A stretch of DNA of 20,543 nucleotides, from NCBI GenBank assembly GCA_030151165.1, contig JASLEM010000027.1, forward strand, positions 1 to 20,543, given 5' to 3'. The position numbers were made by a program, and so were the translations under genes. The notes under the pieces are model-generated. The model saw only the letters and a list, made by a program, of their open reading frames with translations. It was not told the DNA's origin and did no database searches. Source of the stretch: Burkholderiaceae bacterium. Lineage in GTDB: Bacteria; Pseudomonadota; Gammaproteobacteria; Burkholderiales; Burkholderiaceae. How positions within the stretch are numbered: position 1 is the first letter of the stretch; every line of letters starts with the position of its first letter. Positions 1 to 5,821 of this stretch are shown one piece after another.

Positions 1-537
1 TGATGCCGGCCCCGGCGCCCGCCCCGGTCGCGAAGGCGCCGGTGCCGGCATCGCGCGGGACTGCATCGCGGCGTTGTCCGCGTCCGCGTCCGCGGCGGCG
101 GCGGCGGCCGGCGTCGTGGTCGCCGGGCCGGCGGCGGGGGCCTGCTGGTCGATCTGCGAAACGGCGGCGTCGGCCGCGCTGGTCGTCGCGGCGGCGCTCG
201 CGGCCGTGTTCTGCGTCGCGGCGGCCGCGATCGGGTCGGGGATGACGTTCTTGGTGACCTTGTCGGCCGGGGCCAGCATCAGGGCCGCGACCGCGACGCC
301 GCCGATGAGGGCCGCGCCGAGCACGCCGATGGCGGCCTTGGGCACGCCCTTCGACTTGTTCGGTTGCCAGTCGGGCGTGTAGGCGTCTGCGAGCAGCGCA
401 CCTTCGTTGCTGACGGCGGCGGTCTTGTAGACCGGGCTGGCGGTGCGAGCACGGGTGGTGTTCGACTCCTTGTCCGACGGGCGCACGTTGCGATCGGAAA
501 GGCCGTTTGCGAAGTGGGGTGTGGTGTAGGTAGTCAT
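1..537 (-). CDS. Membrane-anchored Ala/Pro-rich protein, 3' end beyond the window
   Basis: I do not recognise this gene. The frame is open from an ATG at 535-537 to base 1 with no stop, so it continues past the left edge; 179 codons are visible. The N-terminal third (residues 1-65) is polar and of mixed composition. One hydrophobic segment follows at about residues 68-90 (AAIGVLGAALIGGVAVAALM). After that comes a long Ala/Pro/Thr-rich, low-complexity stretch with a run of Ala codons and an alternating Asp-Ala stretch. This suggests a single-pass protein with a short cytoplasmic N terminus and a disordered periplasmic tail. Third positions are strongly G/C, which supports coding. The ribosome binding site is weak (TTAGAG close to the start). 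It is divergent from the small gene at 943. Function unknown. Confidence 0.72.
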   Translation of the reverse strand, partial: MTTYTTPHFANGLSDRNVRPSDKESNTTRARTASPVYKTAAVSNEGALLADAYTPDWQPNKSKGVPKAAIGVLGAALIGGVAVAALMLAPADKVTKNVIPDPIAAAATQNTAASAAATTSAADAAVSQIDQQAPAAGPATTTPAAAAAADADADNAAMQSRAMPAPAPSRPGRAPGPAS

Positions 538-942
538 GGCTCTAAGGTACCTAACCCTGCGTCCGGATTGAATCGGTCAACGAGACGTTCGAGGGTAGGC
601 GTGATCCCACAGCTCCCGTACAGGTTGATACATGTGCCGCCCGGGCGTCAGGGGCCTCGAGAGCGCCATCGTTTCCTATCCATTCACTCCATCGGACAAC
701 GTCGCGGCCCGGCCTCGCGTACGCGCGCGGGCCCGCCCTGTCGTTCACCCGCCGCCGACCCCGCGGCCGCGAACCGAAAACGCTCGAATCGGTCAAAAGT
801 ACCGTTTGTAGTCCGTCTCTTACACGGGGTGTGGCGATTTGCCTATGGTCACGTCATCCGCGCGTTTGCACACTAGCTCCACGGTACGCAAGCACTGCTT
901 CAGCGCTGGCGACGCAAACGATTCGGGCAGGCGGAGGCACAC
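538..942. promoter_or_regulatory. Divergent intergenic region with an 11-bp direct repeat
   Basis: No convincing gene lies in these 405 bases. They separate the start of the leftmost minus-strand gene from the start of the small plus-strand gene. The 11-mer gaatcggtcaa occurs at 570-580 and again at 786-796. Read on the minus strand each copy is TTGACCGATTC, which begins with five of the six bases of the sigma-70 -35 consensus. I do not see a good -10 at normal spacing for either copy. An 8-bp palindrome, aggtacct, sits at 545-552 just upstream of the minus-strand start codon. Promoters for both flanking genes probably lie here, but I cannot place them. Confidence 0.4.
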
Positions 943-1113
943 ATGGAAAACTTCTGGGCAAGACAGTCGCTCGATGCGGCAGGTTCCGATCACGGCTCGT
1001 CGGCGACCAGCATCGCCGACCCGTACGACCTCGCCGACGACAACCTCGGCGACGAGGCCGCATTCCCGTCCACCTGGCAGCATCTCACCGCCGGAGACGC
1101 CTCCGGCGACTGA
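943..1113 (+). CDS. Small acidic hypothetical protein (56 aa)
   Basis: This short frame reads from ATG 943 to TGA 1111-1113. A GGAGG ribosome binding site at 933-937 lies five bases before the start, which is ideal spacing, and almost all third positions are G or C. The product starts MENFWARQSLDAAG and is rich in Asp, Ala, Ser and Gly. A central acidic stretch reads DPYDLADDNLGDEA, and the C terminus is GDASGD. It has no membrane segment, signal peptide or Cys. I do not recognise a family. A hairpin at 1183-1200 lies between it and the receiver gene at 1259, so it may be transcribed alone. The start and reading frame are well supported; the function is unknown. Confidence 0.68.
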   Translation: MENFWARQSLDAAGSDHGSSATSIADPYDLADDNLGDEAAFPSTWQHLTAGDASGD

Positions 1114-1182
1114 CGTCGGCGGGCCGGATTGAAGAACCCGCCAAGGGTTGTATCGGAGGCGCCACGCCCGTGCGCCCCGCCT

Positions 1183-1200
1183 GACCGGCGCATGCCGGTC
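1183..1200 (+). terminator. Hairpin between the small gene and the receiver gene
   Basis: A perfect 7-bp stem (gaccggc / gccggtc) closes a gcat tetraloop, 70 bases after the stop of the 56-aa gene. No T-tract follows, so it is only a possible terminator or a leader structure of the receiver gene. Confidence 0.3.
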
Positions 1201-1258
1201 GTTGCACAATGTGGAGCTGCGGTCGCGCCGGCATTCGCCCGACGGACCGGTTTCTTGC

Positions 1259-1666
1259 ATGTCGAACCTGTTGGCTTTTGTCGTCGAGGACAGCCCCGTG
1301 ATCCAGGAGAACCTGATCGCCGCGCTGGAGGAAATGGCGCCGGTGAAGGTCGTCGGAACGGCGGTCGACCAGGCGGGCGCGCTGCATTGGCTCACCGACA
1401 CCGGCAACCGCTGCGACATCGCGATCATCGACATCTTCCTTCGCCAGGGTTCCGGCATGGGCGTGCTGCGCGCGCTGCTCGCCGCGGCGGCGCCGTTCGA
1501 GCGCGTGGTGCTCACCAACTACGCCACCGCCGACATCCGCCGCCAGTGCCTCGCGCTCGGTGCGAGCGCGGTCTTCGACAAGTCGGGCGAGATCGACGCC
1601 CTCGTCGAGCACTGCGTCGCACGGGCCGCCGGAGGGCCCGCGCATGACCAGCGCCTTACTGGATGA
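1259..1666 (+). CDS. Stand-alone response-regulator receiver domain protein
   Basis: A 135-aa CheY-like single-domain receiver with no output domain. The acidic pair is E10-D11 (VVEDSP), the phospho-acceptor is D58 (IIDIFLRQGSG), the switch Thr is T86 (VLTNYA), and the conserved Lys is K108 (VFDKS). All catalytic positions are therefore present, and it should be phosphorylatable. The start at 1259 is chosen because the receiver fold begins immediately (MSNLLAFVVEDS). The longer frame from 1148 adds unstructured Arg-rich sequence, and no clear ribosome binding site is seen for either start. Its end overlaps the end of the convergent NarL-type regulator by 11 bp. A natural inference is that the kinase at 2435 phosphorylates it, or that it modulates flow to the NarL-type regulator. 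Nothing in the sequence proves this. Confidence 0.9.
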   Translation: MSNLLAFVVEDSPVIQENLIAALEEMAPVKVVGTAVDQAGALHWLTDTGNRCDIAIIDIFLRQGSGMGVLRALLAAAAPFERVVLTNYATADIRRQCLALGASAVFDKSGEIDALVEHCVARAAGGPAHDQRLTG

Positions 1667-2288
1667 GGCCGTTCTTCAGCGCGTAGTAGGTCAGGTCGCT
1701 GTTGGTCTCGAGCTGGAGCTTCTCCAGCGTGCGCGCCCGGTAGGTGCTGACCGTCTTCACGCTCAGGAACATGCCCTCGGCGATCTGGCCGACCGTCTCG
1801 CCCTTGGCCAGCCGCAGGAACACCTGCAGCTCGCGCTCCGACAGTCCCTCGTGCGGCGGACGGCCGCTGACGCCGGCGGCGCCGTCGGCGAGCATCTCGG
1901 CCACCTGTGCCGTGATGTAGCGCCGGCCCATGGCCACGGTGCGGATCGCCTTGACGATGTCGTCCGGGTCGCAGCCCTTGTTCAGGTAGCCGCTCGCGCC
2001 CTGGCGCAGCAGCGTGGTGGCGTAGTGCGTCTCGGGGAAGCCGCTGAGGATCAGCACCGGCAGGTCGGGGCGGCGCGCCTTGATGGCGGCGAGCGCGTCG
2101 ACGCCGCTCTGGTCGGGCATCGACAGGTCCATCAGCAGGACGTCGAGGTCGCCGCCGCGAACGAGCTCGAGCGCCTCGCGGCCGTCGGCGGCTTCGCCGG
2201 TGACGCGAAGGTCGACATGGTCGGACAGGAATTGCCGGAGCCCGGAGCGAACGATCGCATGATCGTCGACGATCACAACGCGAATCAT
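1656..2288 (-). CDS. NarL/FixJ-family response regulator, DNA-binding
   Basis: A 210-aa two-component transcription regulator. The N-terminal receiver holds D8-D9, phospho-acceptor D54 (LLMDLSMPD), the SG switch region near residue 82 and K104 (YLNKG). The C-terminal LuxR/NarL-type helix-turn-helix lies at about residues 146-205 (LSERELQVFLRLAKG, then SVKTVSTYRARTLEKL). The start at 2288 is favoured by a GGGAG five bases upstream and by the fold beginning there (MIRVVIVDDH). It is divergent from the CHASE3 histidine kinase across 146 bp, the usual arrangement of a cognate pair. The spacer contains the inverted repeat cctgca-N8-tgcagg at 2335-2354, a candidate autoregulatory site. Its targets are unknown. 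Confidence 0.95.
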   Translation of the reverse strand: MIRVVIVDDHAIVRSGLRQFLSDHVDLRVTGEAADGREALELVRGGDLDVLLMDLSMPDQSGVDALAAIKARRPDLPVLILSGFPETHYATTLLRQGASGYLNKGCDPDDIVKAIRTVAMGRRYITAQVAEMLADGAAGVSGRPPHEGLSERELQVFLRLAKGETVGQIAEGMFLSVKTVSTYRARTLEKLQLETNSDLTYYALKNGLIQ

Positions 2289-2434
2289 GTAGTCTCCCGC
2301 GGAATCGATGAACGTGATTTCAAGTCGGCGCCGTCCTGCATGAAGCAGTGCAGGCGCGTCTGGCGTGGCCACGGGGCCGCGAGTGAAGCGAGCTACGGGC
2401 TGTTGAGTCAAACAAGTGTAGCGGGGAACCCGAC
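2289..2434. promoter_or_regulatory. Divergent promoter region of the two-component pair
   Basis: These 146 bases must hold the start signals of both the regulator (-) and the kinase (+). An inverted repeat, cctgca at 2335-2340 and tgcagg at 2349-2354 around an 8-bp spacer, is the clearest symmetric element. I see no strong -35/-10 pair. Confidence 0.45.
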
Positions 2435-3886
2435 ATGTCTTTTCTGAGAACCCTGGAAACCGCGCGGCGCAGCCGCCTCGCGGCTCCAGTGGCACTCCTG
2501 CTGGGCCTCGCTGTCCTGTTGACGAACGAGCTTGGCAATCGTCGTGCCTTGGACGTGATCGAGACGCGCGAGACGCTGCTCGAGGCGCGCGTCGAGGTCG
2601 GCGTGCTGCTGCGCGAAGTCATCGCGGCGGAATCCGGCCAGCGCGGCTACCTGCTCACCGGCCGACCCGAATACAAGGAACCGTACACGCGCGCCTCCGC
2701 GCAGGTCACTGCGCAGCTCGCCCGCATCGGCACGATCTACTCGAACTGGCCCGACCGCAAGGCCGACGTCGCCCGGCTCGACGAGCTGACGCTGCAGCGC
2801 ATGTCCGAGCTGAACACGACGATCACGATGTTCGAGGGCGCGCGCTCGGAGAGCTGGCGCGACGTCGTGCTGACCGACATCGGCCGCGAGACCATGCTCG
2901 CGATCGAGCAGCAGGCGCGTGCGATGGCGCTCGTCGACACCCGCCGCATCGACGAGTCCCGCGTGCTGCTGCAGGAGACGCTGCTGTTCAGCCGCATCGG
3001 CATCGCGGCGCTGGTCGTCGTGAGCCTCGCCACGCTGCTGCTCTACTCGCGCCAGGCGCGCCGGCTGGACGCCGAGCGCGTCGAACGTGCCGCCGCGCTG
3101 CGCTTCGAACGCGACCGCCTCGAGGTCGAGGTCGAGCGCCGCACGCGCGACATCACGCAGATCGCCAACCACCTGCAGACCGCGCGCGAGGACGAGCGCA
3201 GCAGCCTCGCCCGCGAGCTGCACGACGAGCTCGGCGGCCTGCTCACGGCCGCGAAGCTGGACGTCGCGCGCATGCGCAGCCGCCTCGCCGACGCGTCGCC
3301 CGAAGTCACCGAGCGCATGGGCCATCTCGTGAAGACGCTCGATGAAGGCATCGCGCTGAAGCGCCGCATCATCGAGGACCTGCGGCCGTCGTCGCTGAAC
3401 AACCTCGGCCTGAAGGCGGCGCTCGAGATCCTGTGCACCGAGTTCGCCGAGCGCAGCGAGCTCACGGTCGTGACCAAGGTCGACGAGCTGCGCCTGGCGG
3501 ACGCCGGCAAGCTCACCGTCTACCGCCTGGTGCAGGAGGCGCTGACCAACGTGGCCAAGTACGCGAACGCGAAGACCGTGCACGTGAACGTCTCGGGCGG
3601 CGACGAGTGGGCCGACATCGAGGTGCGCGACGACGGCATCGGCTTCGACCCCGCCGCCGCGCAGACCACCGCGCACGGCCTGGCGGGCATGCGCTTTCGC
3701 GTGCAGTCGGGGCGCGGCGAGCTGAAGATCCGGTCGAAGCGCGGCCAGGGCACGACGATCCACGCGCGCCTGCCGCTCGAGGACGCCGCCACGAGCGGCG
3801 CCGGCGCGCACGGTGCCGCCGCCAACGACATGACGGCGCTGCTCGGCCCCGGCACCTTCCCGCAGCCGCCTGCGAACGCGGCCTGA
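2435..3886 (+). CDS. CHASE3-domain sensor histidine kinase, NarX/UhpB type
   Basis: A 483-aa membrane sensor kinase. TM1 lies at about residues 16-33. The following periplasmic domain carries the CHASE3 signature ESGQRGYLLTG near residues 65-76, and TM2 is at about 183-206. A coiled-coil linker leads to the HisKA_3 dimerisation helix with phospho-accepting H263 (RELHDELGG). The ATPase domain has N-box N372 (QEALTNVAKYA), the DDGIGFD box at D399 and a GLAGM box. A poorly conserved Ala/Gly/Pro-rich tail of about 40 residues ends the protein. HisKA_3 kinases normally pair with NarL-type regulators, and exactly such a gene lies divergently upstream. The signal is unknown; CHASE3 is an extracytoplasmic sensing domain without a defined common ligand. 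The spacer to the next gene has a hairpin but no T-tract. Confidence 0.95.
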   Translation: MSFLRTLETARRSRLAAPVALLLGLAVLLTNELGNRRALDVIETRETLLEARVEVGVLLREVIAAESGQRGYLLTGRPEYKEPYTRASAQVTAQLARIGTIYSNWPDRKADVARLDELTLQRMSELNTTITMFEGARSESWRDVVLTDIGRETMLAIEQQARAMALVDTRRIDESRVLLQETLLFSRIGIAALVVVSLATLLLYSRQARRLDAERVERAAALRFERDRLEVEVERRTRDITQIANHLQTAREDERSSLARELHDELGGLLTAAKLDVARMRSRLADASPEVTERMGHLVKTLDEGIALKRRIIEDLRPSSLNNLGLKAALEILCTEFAERSELTVVTKVDELRLADAGKLTVYRLVQEALTNVAKYANAKTVHVNVSGGDEWADIEVRDDGIGFDPAAAQTTAHGLAGMRFRVQSGRGELKIRSKRGQGTTIHARLPLEDAATSGAGAHGAAANDMTALLGPGTFPQPPANAA

Positions 3887-3944
3887 GCGCACGCTGGTGC
3901 CGCGCCCGCGCGCGTGACGCGAGGGCGCCGCGAGCTTGCGCGAG

Positions 3945-3966
3945 GCTGTCGGCGCTGTCCGACAGC
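3945..3966 (+). terminator. Hairpin downstream of the histidine kinase
   Basis: An 8-bp perfect stem (gctgtcgg / ccgacagc) with a 6-base loop starts 59 bases after the kinase stop. No T-run follows, so its function as a Rho-independent terminator is uncertain. The rest of the 242-bp spacer to the BON gene holds no gene I can support. Confidence 0.35.
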
Positions 3967-4128
3967 GGGAACATCCGTCCGCCTATGCCCTTGCTCGACC
4001 ACTCGGCCTATCGTTCATCTGTCCTCATCGACACCTGCGGTCGACACGGCGAGCGAACCACTTCCTCCATCGGAAAACGCGCGTGCCGCCGAACACCGCA
4101 TCCACCAACGATTCCGAAGGAGCACGAC

Positions 4129-4446
4129 ATGATTCAACGCATCGCCATCGCCGCCATGGTCGCCACCCTCACCGTGCTGTCCGCCGGTTGCGCGGTGGAA
4201 CGCCACCAGGAAACCGTCGGCGCTTACACCGACGACTCCGTCGTGACCACCAAGGTCAAGGCCAAGTTCGCCGACGATCCGACCGTCAGCGCCATGGCCA
4301 TCAAGGTCGACACGATGAAGGGCGTCGTGCAGCTGTCCGGCTTCGCCAAGTCGGCCGACGAACGCATGATGGCCGAGCGCATCGCGCGCAACACCAACGG
4401 CGTCGCCGACGTGCGCAACGACATCATCGTCCGCCAGGGCAACTGA
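4129..4446 (+). CDS. BON-domain lipoprotein (OsmY-like)
   Basis: A 105-aa exported protein. The N terminus is a lipoprotein signal ending in a lipobox, LSAGC, with Cys at residue 21, so the mature protein should be lipidated and anchored in a membrane. The remainder is one BON domain: TDDSVVTTKVKAKFADD, then VDTMKGVVQLSGFAKS and the closing IARNTNGVADVRNDIIV. BON proteins such as OsmY and the dual-BON DolP act in the periplasm and are often linked to envelope or osmotic stress. The start at 4129 is clear, because AAGGAG lies six bases upstream at 4117-4122. A strong terminator follows at 4491. Only one BON copy is present, unlike the two in OsmY and DolP. A specific orthologue cannot be assigned. 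Confidence 0.93.
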   Translation: MIQRIAIAAMVATLTVLSAGCAVERHQETVGAYTDDSVVTTKVKAKFADDPTVSAMAIKVDTMKGVVQLSGFAKSADERMMAERIARNTNGVADVRNDIIVRQGN

Positions 4447-4490
4447 GCGTCGCGGCCGGCGTCTCCCGACGTCGGCCTGCACCGCAGCGA

Positions 4491-4518
4491 GATGCGCCTC
4501 CGGGCGCATCTTTCGTTT
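4491..4518 (+). terminator. Rho-independent terminator of the BON gene
   Basis: An 8-bp perfect stem (gatgcgcc / ggcgcatc) with a tccg loop is followed at once by tttcgttt. It starts 45 bases after the BON stop codon. Confidence 0.85.
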
Positions 4519-4639
4519 GGGGATCGCTCGAGCGCTTCGGCGCGCGCGTGAGCGAAGAGGGGCGGCTCGCCGGGCCGGCCACGCGACAGGGTCGTCGTCG
4601 ACGGATGCGCGCGCAGAGGATGCCGCGACCGCGAGCTTG

Positions 4640-4663
4640 CCTGCCGCAGCTCGGTGCGGCAGG
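4640..4663 (-). terminator. Hairpin after the 67-aa gene
   Basis: A 9-bp perfect stem (cctgccgca / tgcggcagg) with a 6-base loop lies 13 bases past the stop of the minus-strand 67-aa gene. On that strand it is followed by CAAGC rather than a T-run. It probably acts in termination or in 3' end protection. No gene is visible in 4519-4639. Confidence 0.5.
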
Positions 4664-4676
4664 TCGGTGTGGAAAT

Positions 4677-4880
4677 TCAGTGCGGCGAGGAAAGCACGTC
4701 CTGCGTGCGCTGTTCCGGTGCATAGCGCAGGCCGATGGCGATGCGCCCCGTCCAGAAGACGATGCGCCCGGTGCCGGGCAGTGCGACGGGCCCGACGTAG
4801 CCTTGCGGCACCCAGCCCTGGTCGAACAGCGACGGCGGGCAGGAAGGCCCCTTGTTGGTGCTCGAGACTGCGGAAATCAT
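4677..4880 (-). CDS. Small hypothetical protein (67 aa) with strong ribosome binding site
   Basis: A 67-codon frame starting at ATG 4878-4880, preceded by GGAGGTGA a few bases upstream, the strongest Shine-Dalgarno match in the window. Third codon positions are almost all G or C. The product has a Ser/Pro/Cys-containing N terminus (GPSCPPSLFDQGWVPQGYVG). A Gly/Ile-rich core follows (GTGRIVFWTGRIAIGLRYA) and then a polar tail. The core is mildly hydrophobic but interrupted by Arg and Thr, so it is not a clear membrane helix. I know of no characterised family. It stands alone between a convergent BON gene and a divergent 129-aa gene. The stable hairpin just after its stop supports a discrete transcript. 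Confidence 0.72.
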   Translation of the reverse strand: MISAVSSTNKGPSCPPSLFDQGWVPQGYVGPVALPGTGRIVFWTGRIAIGLRYAPEQRTQDVLSSPH

Positions 4881-5053
4881 GGCTCACCTCCGTGACGATT
4901 GGTTGCTCTTCGGCAAACAACGAGCCCGACCGTGGTGCCACAGGACGCGCGCCGAGAGTCGCCACTGAAATAGTCGACTACGTCACGCCGATTGGCCCAT
5001 CCCCAACTTTTGTGCGACTCTCCCTGTCGGACGGGTGAAACGAATCAACGCAC
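4881..5053. promoter_or_regulatory. Divergent intergenic region with 10-bp palindrome
   Basis: This 173-bp spacer lies between the starts of the 67-aa gene (-) and the 129-aa gene (+). It contains the perfect palindrome tagtcgacta at 4971-4980, roughly midway, which is a candidate operator. The ribosome binding site of the 67-aa gene is at its left end. Confidence 0.4.
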
Positions 5054-5443
5054 ATGGGTGACGGAACGATCGAGGTCGACCAAGGCGAGGACGCGCGCTG
5101 GCGCTGGGTCGCGCCCGCGCCGGGTGGCCTGCTCTCGTTCAAGACGCGCGAGGAAGCACTCGCCGACGCCGCGCTGCACGCCGCCGCGCCGCGCGACGCC
5201 ACCGGCCGCCTCGTGATGGGCAAGGACTACCTGCGCCGCCTCGTCAGCGCGATCGCGCTGCCGTGCGAGGCCTGCGCGGACGTCTACTTCGGCGGCGTCT
5301 ACTGGCACCGCCGCGGCCCCGACGGCGCGAACTGGGGCGTCGCGATCATGAACGGCGCGGGCGACCACGCCGGCTGCCTCGCTTGCGTGCACGACGCGCG
5401 CGAGGCGCTGCGCCGCCGCTATGCGATCGTCGACGAAGCCTGA
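5054..5443 (+). CDS. Hypothetical protein (129 aa)
   Basis: I do not recognise a family. The frame has strong G/C third positions. An in-frame TGA a few codons upstream rules out a longer start, leaving ATG 5054, though the ribosome binding site is poor. The N-terminal half is polar with an Ala-rich helix-like stretch (TREEALADAALHAAA). The C-terminal half has two paired-Cys motifs, CEAC near residue 73 and CLAC near residue 113, around an aromatic stretch (YFGGVYWHRRGPDGANWG). Four such Cys could bind a metal or form disulphides, but no signal peptide is present, so a cytoplasmic metal site is more likely. It ends 9 bp from the convergent stop of the 102-aa protease-domain paralogue. Confidence 0.75.
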   Translation: MGDGTIEVDQGEDARWRWVAPAPGGLLSFKTREEALADAALHAAAPRDATGRLVMGKDYLRRLVSAIALPCEACADVYFGGVYWHRRGPDGANWGVAIMNGAGDHAGCLACVHDAREALRRRYAIVDEA

Positions 5444-5452
5444 GGCCCGCGC

Positions 5453-5761
5453 CTATTCGGCGACGACCGTGAAGAAGATCTGGCCGTCGTACTCGTCGTC
5501 CCAGTCGCCCGACCAGTCGCGCAGGCCATAGGTCACCTGCACCTGCACCTTCGAGCCGGCGATGCCGCCGCCCGGCACGCGCACCTGCACGTCCAGCAGG
5601 CCGAAGTTGTGGTCGTCGCCGTTCGAGAATTCCACGTTGAAGCCCGAGAGGAAGGCCGCGGCCTGGCTGACGTTGGCGCCCATGTCGACCTCCGTCGTGC
5701 CGAGCTGCGGGCCGGCGTTCGAGAAGCGGCCGAAGTTGAAAGAGCCGTTGACGATCTGCAT
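5453..5761 (-). CDS. Free-standing paralogue of the adjacent protease's N-terminal domain (102 aa)
   Basis: A one-domain protein homologous to residues 1-99 of the protease encoded just upstream. The first 54 residues align without a gap, with 21 identities by my count (shared VEF, DHNFG and NV blocks). Both end in GLRD-aromatic-SGDWDD-acidic-Y followed by a hydrophobic strand. Two ATGs are possible, at 5767 and 5761. The AAGGAG abuts the first but is six bases from the second, and the second aligns with the protease's Met1, so I choose 5761. The fold looks all-beta, and the pattern resembles H-type lectin domains, which is inference only. There is no signal peptide. The acidic DWDDEYD could bind calcium. 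The 60-bp gap to the protease stop suggests one transcript. Confidence 0.85.
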   Translation of the reverse strand: MQIVNGSFNFGRFSNAGPQLGTTEVDMGANVSQAAAFLSGFNVEFSNGDDHNFGLLDVQVRVPGGGIAGSKVQVQVTYGLRDWSGDWDDEYDGQIFFTVVAE

Positions 5762-5821
5762 GTTCATCTCCTTGAAGCGGTCACGGGGCGGACGCGCGGC
5801 CTTCGCGCGTCCGCGAGGTTG

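Noticed and set aside
92..120. GGC-repeat tract as a possible regulatory microsatellite
   Set aside because: It lies inside the reading frame of the leftmost gene and simply encodes Ala codons in a low-complexity region.
2408..3892. A 494-codon minus-strand open frame opposite the histidine kinase
   Set aside because: The kinase has all catalytic boxes on the plus strand; the opposite frame shows no domain.
5762..5767. First of two in-frame ATGs for the 102-aa protein
   Set aside because: AAGGAG abuts this ATG with no spacing, whereas the ATG at 5761 has proper spacing and aligns with the paralogue's Met1.
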